Source: Tardiphaga sp. vice304 (GTDB lineage: Bacteria > Pseudomonadota > Alphaproteobacteria > Rhizobiales > Xanthobacteraceae). Taken from it: DNA of 64,000 bases. Below the pieces are notes generated by a model that was not told where the DNA came from, did no database searches, and was given only the letters and a program-made list of their open reading frames with translations. The DNA lies in NCBI RefSeq assembly GCF_007018905.1, contig NZ_CP041402.1, positions 3,584,001 to 3,648,000 of the forward strand, in the 5' to 3' direction. Position 1 is the stretch's first letter; each line of letters starts with the position of its first letter. Positions 45,829 to 55,166 of this stretch are shown here, one piece after another. Position numbers and translations under genes: made by a program.

Positions 45829-47040
45829 CTAACGTAACTCGGGAGTTGAATCGAAAAGCCGCATATGTTCGGTGATGGCATAACGGTCGGTCATGCCGGC
45901 GATGAAATTGCCGATCCGGCGGGCGCGGTCGGCATCGCTTTCCGGCACCGAACCGGTCGGCAGCCATTCCGGCGGCAGGTCCTCGGGCGCCCTCTGGTAG
46001 CGCGCGAACAGGTCGAACAGGATACATTCGGCCTCGCCCATCACCCGCATCACCCGGGCGTGGCGGTACATCCGCGCCTTCAGGAACGCCTTGATGCCGG
46101 CCTCGGCCTTCTCGGCCTCGCGGGGAAACGCGATCAGCCCCTCGCCATGGCGGCGCACTGCCTCGACCGAGCCGAGCTGCGCCTGGGCCAGCCGCCGCGT
46201 CGACTCGCCGACCACGGCGCCGAGCAGATAGGAGATCAGTTCGCGCACCAGTTCGGCGCCGCGCCGGACCTCGTCGAGACCGGGATAGCGCGCGTCGATG
46301 TCGTCGATCATGTCGGCGGCGAGCGGCATCACCCGCAAATCGGTGACGGTGAACAGCCCGGCCCGCAGGCCGTCGTCGATGTCATGGGCATCATAGGCGA
46401 TGTCGTCGGCGAGCGCCGCGACCTGGGCCTCGAGCGAAGCATAGCTGGAAAGCTCGAGGTCCCAGATATCGTTGAATTCGGTAATCCCCCGCGGCAGGCC
46501 CGGACCGGCATAATGGCCGAGCGCGGCCCCCGCCGGGTCGGTCAGCGGCCCGTTGTGCTTGACCACGCCCTCCAGCGTTTCCCAGGTCAGGTTGAGCCCG
46601 TCGAAATCGGGATAGCGATGCTCCAGCGCGGTGACGACGCGCAGCGTCTGGGCGTTGTGGTCGAAGCCGCCGTGCTCGGCGAGACAGGTGTCCAACGCGC
46701 GCTCGCCGGCGTGTCCGAACGGCGGGTGGCCGATGTCATGCGCCAGCGCCAGCGTCTCGGTGAGGTCTTCGTCCAGGCCGAGCTGGCGGGCGATGGCACG
46801 GGCGATCTGCGCGACTTCCAGCGTGTGGGTCAGCCGGGTGCGATAATGGTCGCCCTCATGGAACACGAACACCTGGGTCTTGTGCTTGAGGCGGCGAAAG
46901 GCGGTCGAATGGATCACGCGGTCGCAATCCCGCCGGAAGGCGCTGCGGGTGGCGCTTTCCGGCTCGGCGACCAACCGTCCCCGGCTACGCAGGGGGTCGC
47001 AGGCATACGGCGCGCGCGGCGCCGCCATTCCAACCGCCAC
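45829..47040 (-). CDS. dgt: Deoxyguanosinetriphosphate triphosphohydrolase-like protein
   Basis: 403 residues from GTG 47040 (AAGGA nine bases ahead); an ATG at 47028 is an alternative. The HD domain is seen in [18 protein letters not shown] and [15 protein letters not shown], with later [20 protein letters not shown]. It hydrolyses dNTPs to nucleoside and triphosphate. It is divergent from erpA and precedes argS by 154 bp. Confidence 0.93.
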   Translation of the reverse strand: MAVGMAAPRAPYACDPLRSRGRLVAEPESATRSAFRRDCDRVIHSTAFRRLKHKTQVFVFHEGDHYRTRLTHTLEVAQIARAIARQLGLDEDLTETLALAHDIGHPPFGHAGERALDTCLAEHGGFDHNAQTLRVVTALEHRYPDFDGLNLTWETLEGVVKHNGPLTDPAGAALGHYAGPGLPRGITEFNDIWDLELSSYASLEAQVAALADDIAYDAHDIDDGLRAGLFTVTDLRVMPLAADMIDDIDARYPGLDEVRRGAELVRELISYLLGAVVGESTRRLAQAQLGSVEAVRRHGEGLIAFPREAEKAEAGIKAFLKARMYRHARVMRVMGEAECILFDLFARYQRAPEDLPPEWLPTGSVPESDADRARRIGNFIAGMTDRYAITEHMRLFDSTPELR

Positions 47041-47138
47041 GGTGTTTTGTCCTTATCCAATTGATTCCGCTGTCCAACGCACTTAACTATGCGGAGCGGG
47101 TTATTCAAACTTCCTGAGCGTCCCGCAGGAGTCACATC

Positions 47139-47471
47139 ATGACAGCCACCAGCGTCACCATCAGCGAGCGGGCCGCCCGCCGGATCGGCGAAATCCTCAG
47201 GACCGAGGGCGATGGCGCCATGCTGCGCATCTCCGTCGAGGGCGGCGGTTGCTCAGGTTTTTCCTACAAATTCGACGTCGATCGCGCCAAGGCCGAGGAT
47301 GACCTTGTTATCAACCGCGACAGCGCCGTGGTGCTGGTCGATTCCGCATCGGTGCCATTTCTGGCGGGCTCCGAAGTCGATTTCGTCGACGATCTGATCG
47401 GCGCGTCGTTCCGGGTGGTCAATCCAAACGCCACGGCCTCTTGCGGCTGCGGGACGAGTTTTTCGATCTGA
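47139..47471 (+). CDS. erpA: Iron-sulfur cluster insertion protein ErpA
   Basis: 110 residues, A-type carrier. Three cluster-binding cysteines are present: one in GGGCSGFSYKF (about residue 37) and two in ASCGCGTSFSI at the end. It passes Fe-S clusters to apoproteins. It faces away from dgt, the usual arrangement in alphaproteobacteria. Confidence 0.93.
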   Translation: MTATSVTISERAARRIGEILRTEGDGAMLRISVEGGGCSGFSYKFDVDRAKAEDDLVINRDSAVVLVDSASVPFLAGSEVDFVDDLIGASFRVVNPNATASCGCGTSFSI

Positions 47472-47548
47472 GTAGGGATCTCAAGGCGCAAGAGTTTATG
47501 TCTCGCGCCGGCCGGCGGCGATGACTCCTTAGGCTGGTTCGCCTTGGG

Positions 47549-47995
47549 CTAGCCGGTTTTGACGGGCTTGAACGTCCACACTTCGTTCAGACCGCTGTCC
47601 CATTTCCAGACGATGATAGGGGTGCTGATGGGCTGCCAGTCGCTGCCTGCTGCATTGAGGTTCTGGTCGTTGTTGCCGACGATCCGCACCGGATACGGCG
47701 AGTCGCTCGCCACTTCCCAGGTGTGCGCATCGTCGAACGTCAGATTTTCAGGCAGATCGAACAGCTGAACGGCCGCTCCATTGTCTCCCGACGCCGGGGC
47801 CGCATACAGCCCGCGATACGGATTGAGCAGTATGAGTCCGCGGGTCGCAGGATAGGCCACAAGACTCCACAGCTGGTCAGGATCGCTGGTAGATGCGGTT
47901 TTTAGGATCAGCTGGCTGCCGGCCTGGTGGCTGTTGCCATCGATAGCCAGCGCCAGCCCGGTTCCCATGGTGATCTGGTAGCAAATGTTGGTCAT
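47549..47995 (-). CDS. Small ricin-type beta-trefoil lectin-like protein
   Basis: 148 residues, no signal peptide. Three QxW-like motifs sit about 48 residues apart: QLW (41-43), HTW (91-93) and EVW (138-140), as expected for the three lobes of a ricin-B trefoil. The rest is strand-rich (NICYQITMGTGLALAIDGNS, LILLNPYRGLYAAP). A carbohydrate-binding role is inferred; cytoplasmic free-standing trefoils of this kind are rarer than secreted ones. It begins the accessory stretch between erpA and xth, with a hairpin just upstream. Confidence 0.78.
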   Translation of the reverse strand: MTNICYQITMGTGLALAIDGNSHQAGSQLILKTASTSDPDQLWSLVAYPATRGLILLNPYRGLYAAPASGDNGAAVQLFDLPENLTFDDAHTWEVASDSPYPVRIVGNNDQNLNAAGSDWQPISTPIIVWKWDSGLNEVWTFKPVKTG

Positions 47996-48015
47996 GTGAA
48001 CGCCCCGGCCCCATT

Positions 48016-48060
48016 TTAAACTTAAGGTTGCTTATGAAAAGCACAACCTTAGAGGTTTAA
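48016..48060 (-). promoter_or_regulatory. Stem-loop upstream of the lectin gene
   Basis: TTAAAC and GTTTAA form outer arms, AAGGTTG (48024-48030) and CAACCTT (48044-48050) inner arms, 21 bp before the lectin start codon. It is A+T-rich and may be an operator or a leader hairpin. The next about 215 bp up to the amidohydrolase end are G+C-rich, with no gene I can support. Confidence 0.5.
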
Positions 48061-48276
48061 CAATACCAAAGGAACTTTTCATGGTGGATGCCGTGGCCGG
48101 ATGACGTCAGCGCTTCTTCCTACGTCACCTTGCGGCGGAAGGCGGCGCGGCGCGGCCGCGACGAATGGGGTGGACGATAGGCCCGGAGCTCGCGGCCCCC
48201 CCTCACTCGTCCGCTGTACGCGCGGCACCTTTGCCTCTGAGTGGAGAGCGAAGGAAAGGAGTGCGACCCACTGTCT

Positions 48277-49119
48277 CTATCTCTCCGCGAACATCGCCCG
48301 CGCATTGCCATGGGCGATCTGCTTCGCGATCGCCGGCGACAGCTGCGCCAGCCAGGCGCGGTAGCCTTCCATGGTGTCGCCGTAGCTCGACCAGCGTTCC
48401 GGCACCCAGGTGTCGGAGCCGAGCAGGAAGCGGTCGGGGTATTTCTCGAACAAAGCGCGCCATTCCGTCGTGAGCCGGCCCGCGCCGTCGACGATGCCGC
48501 TGCGATAGGACAGCTCGCCCCACAGCTTCGGATATTTCGCCAGCATCGCGGCGACGCGATCCGCCGACAGGCCGAAGCCGGTATGCGCCCAGATGATCTG
48601 CGCCCGCGGATTGTGCCGCATCAGGATCTCGATGGCCTCGGCATCGGAATGGGCGTGCAGATAGAGATCATGCGCGACGGCGAAATCGACGGTCTTCCTG
48701 ACCATCTCGGTGTCGGCGGACTTGCCGTGCAGATGGAATTCGCCGACGCCGCGGTAGTAGCCGCGCTTGAACTCGTCCTGCACCAGATCGAAGATCACGG
48801 GATCGTTGAACCAGGTCTGGATATCGGGCCGGACGCGGTAAGGCCGGATGAAGGGCACCACCTGCAGGTCGCTGGCTTTGCCCTCGGCCTTGGCGCCCAT
48901 CAGCACATGGGTGCCGGTGTTGGGACGGCTGGTGGCCAGAATGCCGGTGACGCGGTGCTTCTTCAGCAGCGCCAGCACCTCGTCGGGCTGAAAGGTCGGC
49001 GTCGGCTCGAAATTATAGTGCAGATGCGCGTCGAAAATCTCGATCGGCTCGTCGGCCGCGCGCACCGGCGCGGCGAGAAAGGTCAGTGCAACCAGAGCCG
49101 AGGCCCAGGGCAATTGCAT
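48277..49119 (-). CDS. Exported amidohydrolase-family protein
   Basis: 280 residues from MQLPWASALVALTFLAAPVR, a signal peptide cut after about residue 21. The TIM-barrel metal site is seen as IFDAHLHYN, later EFHLHGK, YLHAHSDAE, IIWAHTGFG and LLGSDTWVPE. Family members (amidohydrolase_2 type) hydrolyse or decarboxylate small compounds. Its start overlaps the stop of the RND permease by one base (TGATG), so it is translationally coupled to an efflux pump, which is unusual and suggests a shared periplasmic substrate. Confidence 0.85.
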   Translation of the reverse strand: MQLPWASALVALTFLAAPVRAADEPIEIFDAHLHYNFEPTPTFQPDEVLALLKKHRVTGILATSRPNTGTHVLMGAKAEGKASDLQVVPFIRPYRVRPDIQTWFNDPVIFDLVQDEFKRGYYRGVGEFHLHGKSADTEMVRKTVDFAVAHDLYLHAHSDAEAIEILMRHNPRAQIIWAHTGFGLSADRVAAMLAKYPKLWGELSYRSGIVDGAGRLTTEWRALFEKYPDRFLLGSDTWVPERWSSYGDTMEGYRAWLAQLSPAIAKQIAHGNARAMFAER

Positions 49120-52100
49120 CACTCCGCCGCCACGGCGCGCGGCCGCTCCTCGTCGAACGCCTCGTGCTCCTGCGGATTCAGGCGGCGCTTCAGCTTGCGG
49201 TCGATGCGGTCGAGATAGATGTAGATCACCGGGGTGATGAACAGCGTCAGGATCTGCGAGACACAGAGGCCGCCAACCACCGCGATGCCGAGCGGCTGGC
49301 GCAGTTCGGCGCCGGCCCCCGCGCCGAGCGCGATCGGCAGCGTGCCGAAGATCGCAGCAAAGGTCGTCATCATGATCGGGCGGAAACGCAGCAAAGCGGC
49401 CTCGCGGATCGCATGCTCGGCGGAGAGCCCGACGCGGCGGCGCTCCAGCGCGAAATCGACCATCATGATGGCGTTCTTCTTGACGATGCCGACCAGCATG
49501 ACGATGCCGATCATCGCGATCACCGACATTTCCATCTTGAACAGCATCAGCGTCAGGATCGCGCCGATGCCGGCCGACGGCAGGCCGGAGATGATGGTGA
49601 TGGGGTGAATGAAGCTCTCGTAGAGAATGCCGAGGATGACGAAGGCGGCAAACACCGCGGCGAGGATCAGGACGCCCTGCCCGCGCAAGGAATCCTGGAA
49701 CACCTGCGCGGTGCCGGAGAATCCTGTTGCGATCGTCACCGGCAGCTTGGAGTCCGCCTCGATGCGGGTGATCTGGTCGACCGCATAGCCCAGCGAATAG
49801 CCGGGTTGCAGGTTGAACGAGATCGTCACTGCCGGCTGCTGGCCCTGATGGTTGATCTGCAGCGGACCCACCGTCGGCACCAGCCGCGCCACCGCGCTGA
49901 GCGGGATGGTCTGGTTGTTGCCGGTCTTCATGTAGAGCCTGGAGATGTCGCTGGGATCGATGCGGAACTGCGGCTGCGCCTCCAGGATGATCTGGTAGTC
50001 GTTGGTCGGCATGTAGATGGTGCCGACCTGCCGTGCGCCGAAGGCGTTGTAGAGCTGGTTGCGGACCTGATCGACGGTGATGCCGTAGACCGCGGCCTTC
50101 TCGCGGTCGATATCGACCGTCATCTGCGGGTTCTTGATATAGAGGTCGGTGGTGACGTCGAGCAGGCCCGGCACCTTGGCGATCTGGTCGCGCATCTCCG
50201 GCGAGACGCGGTACAGCGTCTCGGTGTCGCTGCCCTGCAGCACATATTGATACTGGCTCTTCGACGGACGGCCGCCGACGCTGAGGTTCTGGATACTCTG
50301 GAAGAACGCCTGCAGGCCGGGAATGGCAGTGGCCTTCTGGCGCAGCCGGGCAATCACCACCGGCGCCGGCTCGCGCTGCTTCTGCGGCTTCAGCGCGATG
50401 AACAGCCGGCCGTAATTGGCGGTCGGATTGGGGCCGCCGGAACCGACGGTCGAATTGATGTAGTCGACCGCCGGATCGGATTTCAGCAATTCGGCCAGTG
50501 CCATTTGCCGGGTCGTCATCGCCTCGAACGAGGTGTCGGTGGCAGCCTCGGTAATCCCCGTCAGGAAGCCCGTATCCTCCTGCGGGAAGAAGCCCTTCGG
50601 CACGATCATGTAGAGATAGACGGTGCCGCCAAGCGTGGCGATGGTCAGCATCAGCATCAGGAACTTGTGCGCCAGCACGTGGTCGAGCGCCCATTCGTAG
50701 CCGCGCAGCCAGGCGGCGAACATCCGCTCGAACAGCCGGAGTACGATGTTTTCTTTCTTGTGCGGATCATGCGCCTTCAGCACGCGCGCGCAGAGCATCG
50801 GCGTCAGCGTCAGCGACACGAAGCCGGAGACGATGATGGCGACCGCCACGGTGACCGCGAATTCGCGGAACACGCGGCCGACGATGCCGCCCATCAGCAG
50901 CACCGGGATGAACACCGCGATCAGCGAGAAGGTGATCGAGATGATGGTGAAGCCGATCTCGCGCGCGCCCTTCAAGGCGGCGTCGAACGGCTTCATGCCG
51001 TGTTCGATGTGGCGGACGATGTTTTCCAGCATGACGATGGCGTCATCGACCACGAAGCCGACCGACAGCGTCAGCGCCAGCAGCGTCATGTTGTTGATGG
51101 AGTAGTCCAGCATGTACATCACGGCGCAGGTGCCGAACAACGAGATCGGCACGGCAAGCGCCGGGATGAAGGTCGCCGAGGCCGAGCGCAGGAACAGGAA
51201 GATCACGATGATCACCAGCACCACGGCGATCAGCAGCGTCTCCTCGACGTCGGCCACGGCCTCGCGCACCGAGACCGAACGGTCCATCATCACGCTGACC
51301 TCGATCGAGGGCGGTAGCTGCGCCTGCAGCGACGGCAGCTTGGCGCGCACGCCATCGACCACCGCGACCGTATTGGCGTCGGGCTGCTTCTGGATCGCCA
51401 GCACGATGGCGCGCTTGCCGTTCAGCCAGGTCGCGACCTTGTCGTTCTCGACCGCGTCATAGATCTTGGCGACCTCGTTGAGCTTGACCGGCGAGCCGTT
51501 GCGCCACGCCACCACGATCTGGTCGTAATCCGACGCCTTGTTCATCTGGCCGGAGGCCTGCAGCGAGATATCCTGCTTCGGTCCGTTCAGGGTACCGACG
51601 GGGGTCGAGGAATTGGCCCGCGACACCGCGGTGCGGATGTCCTCCAGCGACAGGCCGCGTGCCGCGGCGGCTTCCGGATCGGCCTGGACGCGAATGGCGA
51701 ATTTCTGCGAGCCGTAGATCACGACCTGGGCGACGCCCGTGATCTGCGACAGCGCCTGCCCGATGGTGATGTCGCCGAATTCATTGACCGCCGACAGCGG
51801 CAGCGTCGATGAGCTCAAGGCGACGAACAGCACCGGGAAGTCGCCGGGGTTCACCTTGCGGAAGCTTGGCGGGATCGTCATCTCTATCGGCAGCCGGCGC
51901 TGCGCGATGGTCAGTGCGGTCTGCACGTCCAGGGCGGCGGCATCGATGTTGCGGTTGAGGTCGAACTGGATCGTGATCCCGGTGGTGCCCTGCGACGAGC
52001 TCGACGACATCGAGGAAATGCCGGCGATGGTCGAGAGCTGGCGCTCGATGACGCCCGCGACCGACGCCGCCATGGTGTCGGCGCTGGCGCCGGGCAGTGT

Positions 52101-52247
52101 GGCGGTCACGGCGATGGTCGGAAAATCCACCTTCGGCAGCGCCGACACCGGCAGCAGCCGGAATCCGAAAATACCGAACGCGATGATCGTCGCGGTGAGC
52201 AGCGTGGTCATCACCGGGCGGCGGATGCTGAGTTCGGAAAGCGTCAT
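49119..52247 (-). CDS. RND efflux transporter permease (MdtB/MdtC/MexB type)
   Basis: 1042 residues, typical for the HAE1 class. The start MTLSELSIRRPVMTTLLTAT precedes the first helix; GASADTMAASVAGVIERQL and VGFVVDDAIVMLENIVRHIE (central proton-relay helix with the paired Asp) are present, as is a repeat in the second half. It exports hydrophobic or amphiphilic compounds in a complex with a periplasmic adaptor and an outer-membrane channel. The adaptor is the next gene upstream, three bases away; no channel gene is linked. Confidence 0.95.
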   Translation of the reverse strand: MTLSELSIRRPVMTTLLTATIIAFGIFGFRLLPVSALPKVDFPTIAVTATLPGASADTMAASVAGVIERQLSTIAGISSMSSSSSQGTTGITIQFDLNRNIDAAALDVQTALTIAQRRLPIEMTIPPSFRKVNPGDFPVLFVALSSSTLPLSAVNEFGDITIGQALSQITGVAQVVIYGSQKFAIRVQADPEAAAARGLSLEDIRTAVSRANSSTPVGTLNGPKQDISLQASGQMNKASDYDQIVVAWRNGSPVKLNEVAKIYDAVENDKVATWLNGKRAIVLAIQKQPDANTVAVVDGVRAKLPSLQAQLPPSIEVSVMMDRSVSVREAVADVEETLLIAVVLVIIVIFLFLRSASATFIPALAVPISLFGTCAVMYMLDYSINNMTLLALTLSVGFVVDDAIVMLENIVRHIEHGMKPFDAALKGAREIGFTIISITFSLIAVFIPVLLMGGIVGRVFREFAVTVAVAIIVSGFVSLTLTPMLCARVLKAHDPHKKENIVLRLFERMFAAWLRGYEWALDHVLAHKFLMLMLTIATLGGTVYLYMIVPKGFFPQEDTGFLTGITEAATDTSFEAMTTRQMALAELLKSDPAVDYINSTVGSGGPNPTANYGRLFIALKPQKQREPAPVVIARLRQKATAIPGLQAFFQSIQNLSVGGRPSKSQYQYVLQGSDTETLYRVSPEMRDQIAKVPGLLDVTTDLYIKNPQMTVDIDREKAAVYGITVDQVRNQLYNAFGARQVGTIYMPTNDYQIILEAQPQFRIDPSDISRLYMKTGNNQTIPLSAVARLVPTVGPLQINHQGQQPAVTISFNLQPGYSLGYAVDQITRIEADSKLPVTIATGFSGTAQVFQDSLRGQGVLILAAVFAAFVILGILYESFIHPITIISGLPSAGIGAILTLMLFKMEMSVIAMIGIVMLVGIVKKNAIMMVDFALERRRVGLSAEHAIREAALLRFRPIMMTTFAAIFGTLPIALGAGAGAELRQPLGIAVVGGLCVSQILTLFITPVIYIYLDRIDRKLKRRLNPQEHEAFDEERPRAVAAE

Positions 52248-52250
52248 GGC

Positions 52251-53381
52251 TCAGGCCCCGGCCTTGCGGGCGCGCGCCTCGACCCTTGTGCCCTCGGTCA
52301 GCAGCAACTGGCCGTCGACCACCACATCCTCCGTGCCCGTCAGGCCGGAGCTGATGACCGACATGCCCTGCGCGGTGCGATCGACCGTGACCGGCTGCAC
52401 ATGGGCGATATTGTCCTTCACGGTGAACACGAAATTGCCGGTCTGGCTGCGCTGCACGGCGACGGTCGGCACCACCACGCCATCCTCGCTGCGCACGATC
52501 AGCTTGGTCTGCACCAGGATGCCCGGCCACAGCGTCTCCGACGGGTTGTTCATAATGCCGCGCACGGTAACCATGCCGGTGGTCGAATCGACGGTGTTCT
52601 CGACCATCGCGACCTTGCCGTCTTCCGACCGGCCGCTCTGCGGAATGGTCGCGATCACCTTGGTCGAGCCCGCCGCCATCGCCTCGCGGAGATCCGCGAG
52701 CACGCGCTGCGGCACCGCAAAGGAGACGTAGACCGGCGCCATCTGGTTGATGATCGCCAGCGGCGTGGTATCGGCCGGGCGCACGAAATTGCCGACCTTG
52801 ACGTTGGCCTGGCTGATGCGGCCGGCAAACGGCGCGCGGATCTGGGTGAAGCTCTTCTGCACCTTGAGATTGTCCAGCGCCGACTGGTCGGCCTGGATGG
52901 TACCGGCAAGGATGTCGGACGCGGTCTTGGCATTGTCGACATTGACCTGGGTGGTGGCGCCCTTGCCGATCAGGTCGCTGAAGCGCCGGACGTCGCGCTC
53001 GGCGCCGGCGAGCTGGGCGCGGTCCTTCATCAGGGTGCCCTCGGCCTGCTCGATCTGGGCGTCGATCTGGCGCGAGTCGAGGGTGAACAGGAGGTCGCCC
53101 TCCTTCACCCTGGCGCCGTCTTCGAAGTGCACGGCGAGGATGGTGGTCTCGACCCGGGATTTCAATGCGACGCTGGAGATCGGCGTTACCATGCCGATCG
53201 AATCGACATCGACCGGGACCGGCTTGCGCTCGGCCTTGGCAAGGTCGACGGCGACGACGCGAACGCGGGGCGGCGCCTTGGCGCTGGTATTGCCGCCGCT
53301 CCACGACGCGCGTGTCAGATAGGCTGCGGCCGCCGCGGCGCCGACAACCAGGATCAAGGCGATCGATGTACTTTTTTTCAT
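52251..53381 (-). CDS. RND efflux periplasmic adaptor
   Basis: 376 residues from MKKSTSIALILVVGAAAAAA, a membrane anchor. The lipoyl-hairpin pattern is clear: VALKSRVETTILAVHFEDGA, then a coiled coil (IDAQIEQAEGTLMKDRAQLA) and IRAPFAGRISQANVKVGNFV. It links the permease to an outer-membrane channel. The operon runs adaptor, permease, amidohydrolase. Confidence 0.94.
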   Translation of the reverse strand: MKKSTSIALILVVGAAAAAAYLTRASWSGGNTSAKAPPRVRVVAVDLAKAERKPVPVDVDSIGMVTPISSVALKSRVETTILAVHFEDGARVKEGDLLFTLDSRQIDAQIEQAEGTLMKDRAQLAGAERDVRRFSDLIGKGATTQVNVDNAKTASDILAGTIQADQSALDNLKVQKSFTQIRAPFAGRISQANVKVGNFVRPADTTPLAIINQMAPVYVSFAVPQRVLADLREAMAAGSTKVIATIPQSGRSEDGKVAMVENTVDSTTGMVTVRGIMNNPSETLWPGILVQTKLIVRSEDGVVVPTVAVQRSQTGNFVFTVKDNIAHVQPVTVDRTAQGMSVISSGLTGTEDVVVDGQLLLTEGTRVEARARKAGA

Positions 53382-53537
53382 CACATCCCACGTCAATACA
53401 GCCGAATGCCCGGGCCTCTCCGATGCTCCAGCCCCCGACAGCGACTTATGCGCTTTGGCCCAGCCTATCACGGCGCGACGGTGCATGGTATGCACACAAA
53501 CAAGATTTCGCCATCATTATCACCGGGAAACACTGCC

Positions 53538-54329
53538 ATGCGGATCGCGACCTGGAACGTGAACTCCGTCCGTCAGCGGCTCGACCACCTGCTTACCTGG
53601 CTGCGCGACTGCGCGCCGGACATCGTGTGCCTGCAGGAGATCAAATGCGTCGATGAGGCCTTTCCGCGCGAGGCGATCGAGGCGCTCGGCTACAATGTCA
53701 TCACCCATGGCCAGAAGACCTTCAATGGCGTGGCGCTGCTCTCGAAGTACCCGCTGGAGGAAGCCACGCCTCGCCTGCCCGGCGACGACGAGGACACCCA
53801 TGCGCGCTTCATCGAAGGCGTGGTGTCGCTGAAATCCGGCGTGGTGCGCGTCGCCTGCCTTTACCTGCCGAACGGCAATCCGGTCGATACCGAGAAGTAC
53901 CCCTACAAGCTGAAATGGATGTCCCGGCTGCAGGAATTCACCCGCCTGCGGCTGAAGACCGAGGAGCCGCTGATCCTGGCCGGCGACTTCAACGTGATCC
54001 CGGCCCCGGCCGACGTGCACAACCCTGCCGCCTGGGCCAATGACGCGCTGTTCAAGCCGGAGACGCGGGAGAGCTTCCAGTCCCTGCTCGGCCTCGGCAT
54101 GACCGACGCGCTGCGCGCCGTCACCGACGAACCCGGCCAGTACACGTTCTGGGATTACCAGGCCGGCGCCTGGCAGAAGAACTGGGGCATCCGCATCGAC
54201 CATTTGCTGCTGTCGCCACAGGCCAGCGACAAGCTCGTCGACGTCGGCATCGATAAATATGTCCGCGCCTGGGAAAAGCCGTCGGACCACGTGCCGGTGT
54301 GGATCGACCTGGATCTGGAGGCGGCGTGA
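53538..54329 (+). CDS. xth: Exodeoxyribonuclease III
   Basis: 263 residues from MRIATWNVNSVRQRLDHLL. Catalytic pieces are LQEIKC (Glu), LAGDFNVIP (Asp/Asn), GIRIDHLLLS and SDHVPVWIDL (final His). It acts as AP endonuclease and 3' phosphodiesterase in base-excision repair. Divergent from the RND operon and convergent with the ExoR-like gene. Confidence 0.95.
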   Translation: MRIATWNVNSVRQRLDHLLTWLRDCAPDIVCLQEIKCVDEAFPREAIEALGYNVITHGQKTFNGVALLSKYPLEEATPRLPGDDEDTHARFIEGVVSLKSGVVRVACLYLPNGNPVDTEKYPYKLKWMSRLQEFTRLRLKTEEPLILAGDFNVIPAPADVHNPAAWANDALFKPETRESFQSLLGLGMTDALRAVTDEPGQYTFWDYQAGAWQKNWGIRIDHLLLSPQASDKLVDVGIDKYVRAWEKPSDHVPVWIDLDLEAA

Positions 54330-54356
54330 TCGCCGCTCCGCAGGGTCAAAGGCTGA

Positions 54357-55166
54357 TCAGTCCTTGCGGCCCTGCACCCAGTGCTCGATCATCTGCAGCG
54401 CCATCGCGCGGTCGTCCTCGGACGCCTTGCTGATCGCCCGGTTGTAGCTTTCCTGGATCCAGACCTCGTCGGGCGCGGCGTTGTCGCGGGCCAGCGTCAG
54501 CCACATCAGTCCGCGGGCCATCTGGCGCGGCAGCGCCTCGCCGTTGAACAGCATCTGGCCGAGCAGCGCCTGGGCCTGGTGCTGGCCCTTCTGCGCGGCG
54601 AGGCCGAGCCAGCGCACGCCGTATTTGGTGTCGCGCGGCGCGCCGATGCCCTTCAGGTACAGGCGGGCCAGGTCGTATTGCGCGTCGGCATTGCCGAAAT
54701 AGGACGCGGCATAGGAGAACATCTCGCGGGCGCGCTCGGTGTCGACCTTGACGCGCGAGTTCGGAATGCCGTCGAGGTAATAGCGTCCGAGCGCCACGAA
54801 GGCATTGGCGACGATGGTGGCCTGCGGCGCCGACGGGCTGTCCTCGGCATGGGCATTGGCGATGCGGCTGAAATAGTCAAAAGCGCGCAAATCGTCCTGC
54901 GCCACGCCGTTGCCGTCGGCATACATCCGGCCGAGCTTCCACTGCGCGATCGGATGGCCGCCCTCGGCCGCATATTGCAACGCGGTCAGCGTGGTCTCGG
55001 GCTTGGCCGACTTTTTCAGGATGGGAGCCGTACCGGGCAGCGCGGAAACCATCGGGATGGTCGCGTCCGATCCGACCGGGGCGCCGTCGAAGGCCAGCGA
55101 TGGCGTGGCCACCGACGCGGCCCCCAGGACGATTGCGACAAGAAATGTACGCTCGATAATCCGCAT
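54357..55166 (-). CDS. Periplasmic Sel1-repeat protein, ExoR-like
   Basis: 269 residues from MRIIERTFLVAIVLGAASVA, with a signal peptide ending about residue 25 (SLAFDG). Sel1 repeats follow: QYAAEGGHPIAQWKLGRMYA, FVALGRYYLDGI, SYFGNADAQYDLARLYLKGI and AAQKGQHQAQALLGQMLFNG. Length, leader and repeats match ExoR of rhizobia, the periplasmic inhibitor of the ExoS/ChvI two-component system that controls exopolysaccharide and the free-living to symbiotic switch. The place beside xth supports this. Not proven to be the orthologue. Confidence 0.8.
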   Translation of the reverse strand: MRIIERTFLVAIVLGAASVATPSLAFDGAPVGSDATIPMVSALPGTAPILKKSAKPETTLTALQYAAEGGHPIAQWKLGRMYADGNGVAQDDLRAFDYFSRIANAHAEDSPSAPQATIVANAFVALGRYYLDGIPNSRVKVDTERAREMFSYAASYFGNADAQYDLARLYLKGIGAPRDTKYGVRWLGLAAQKGQHQAQALLGQMLFNGEALPRQMARGLMWLTLARDNAAPDEVWIQESYNRAISKASEDDRAMALQMIEHWVQGRKD

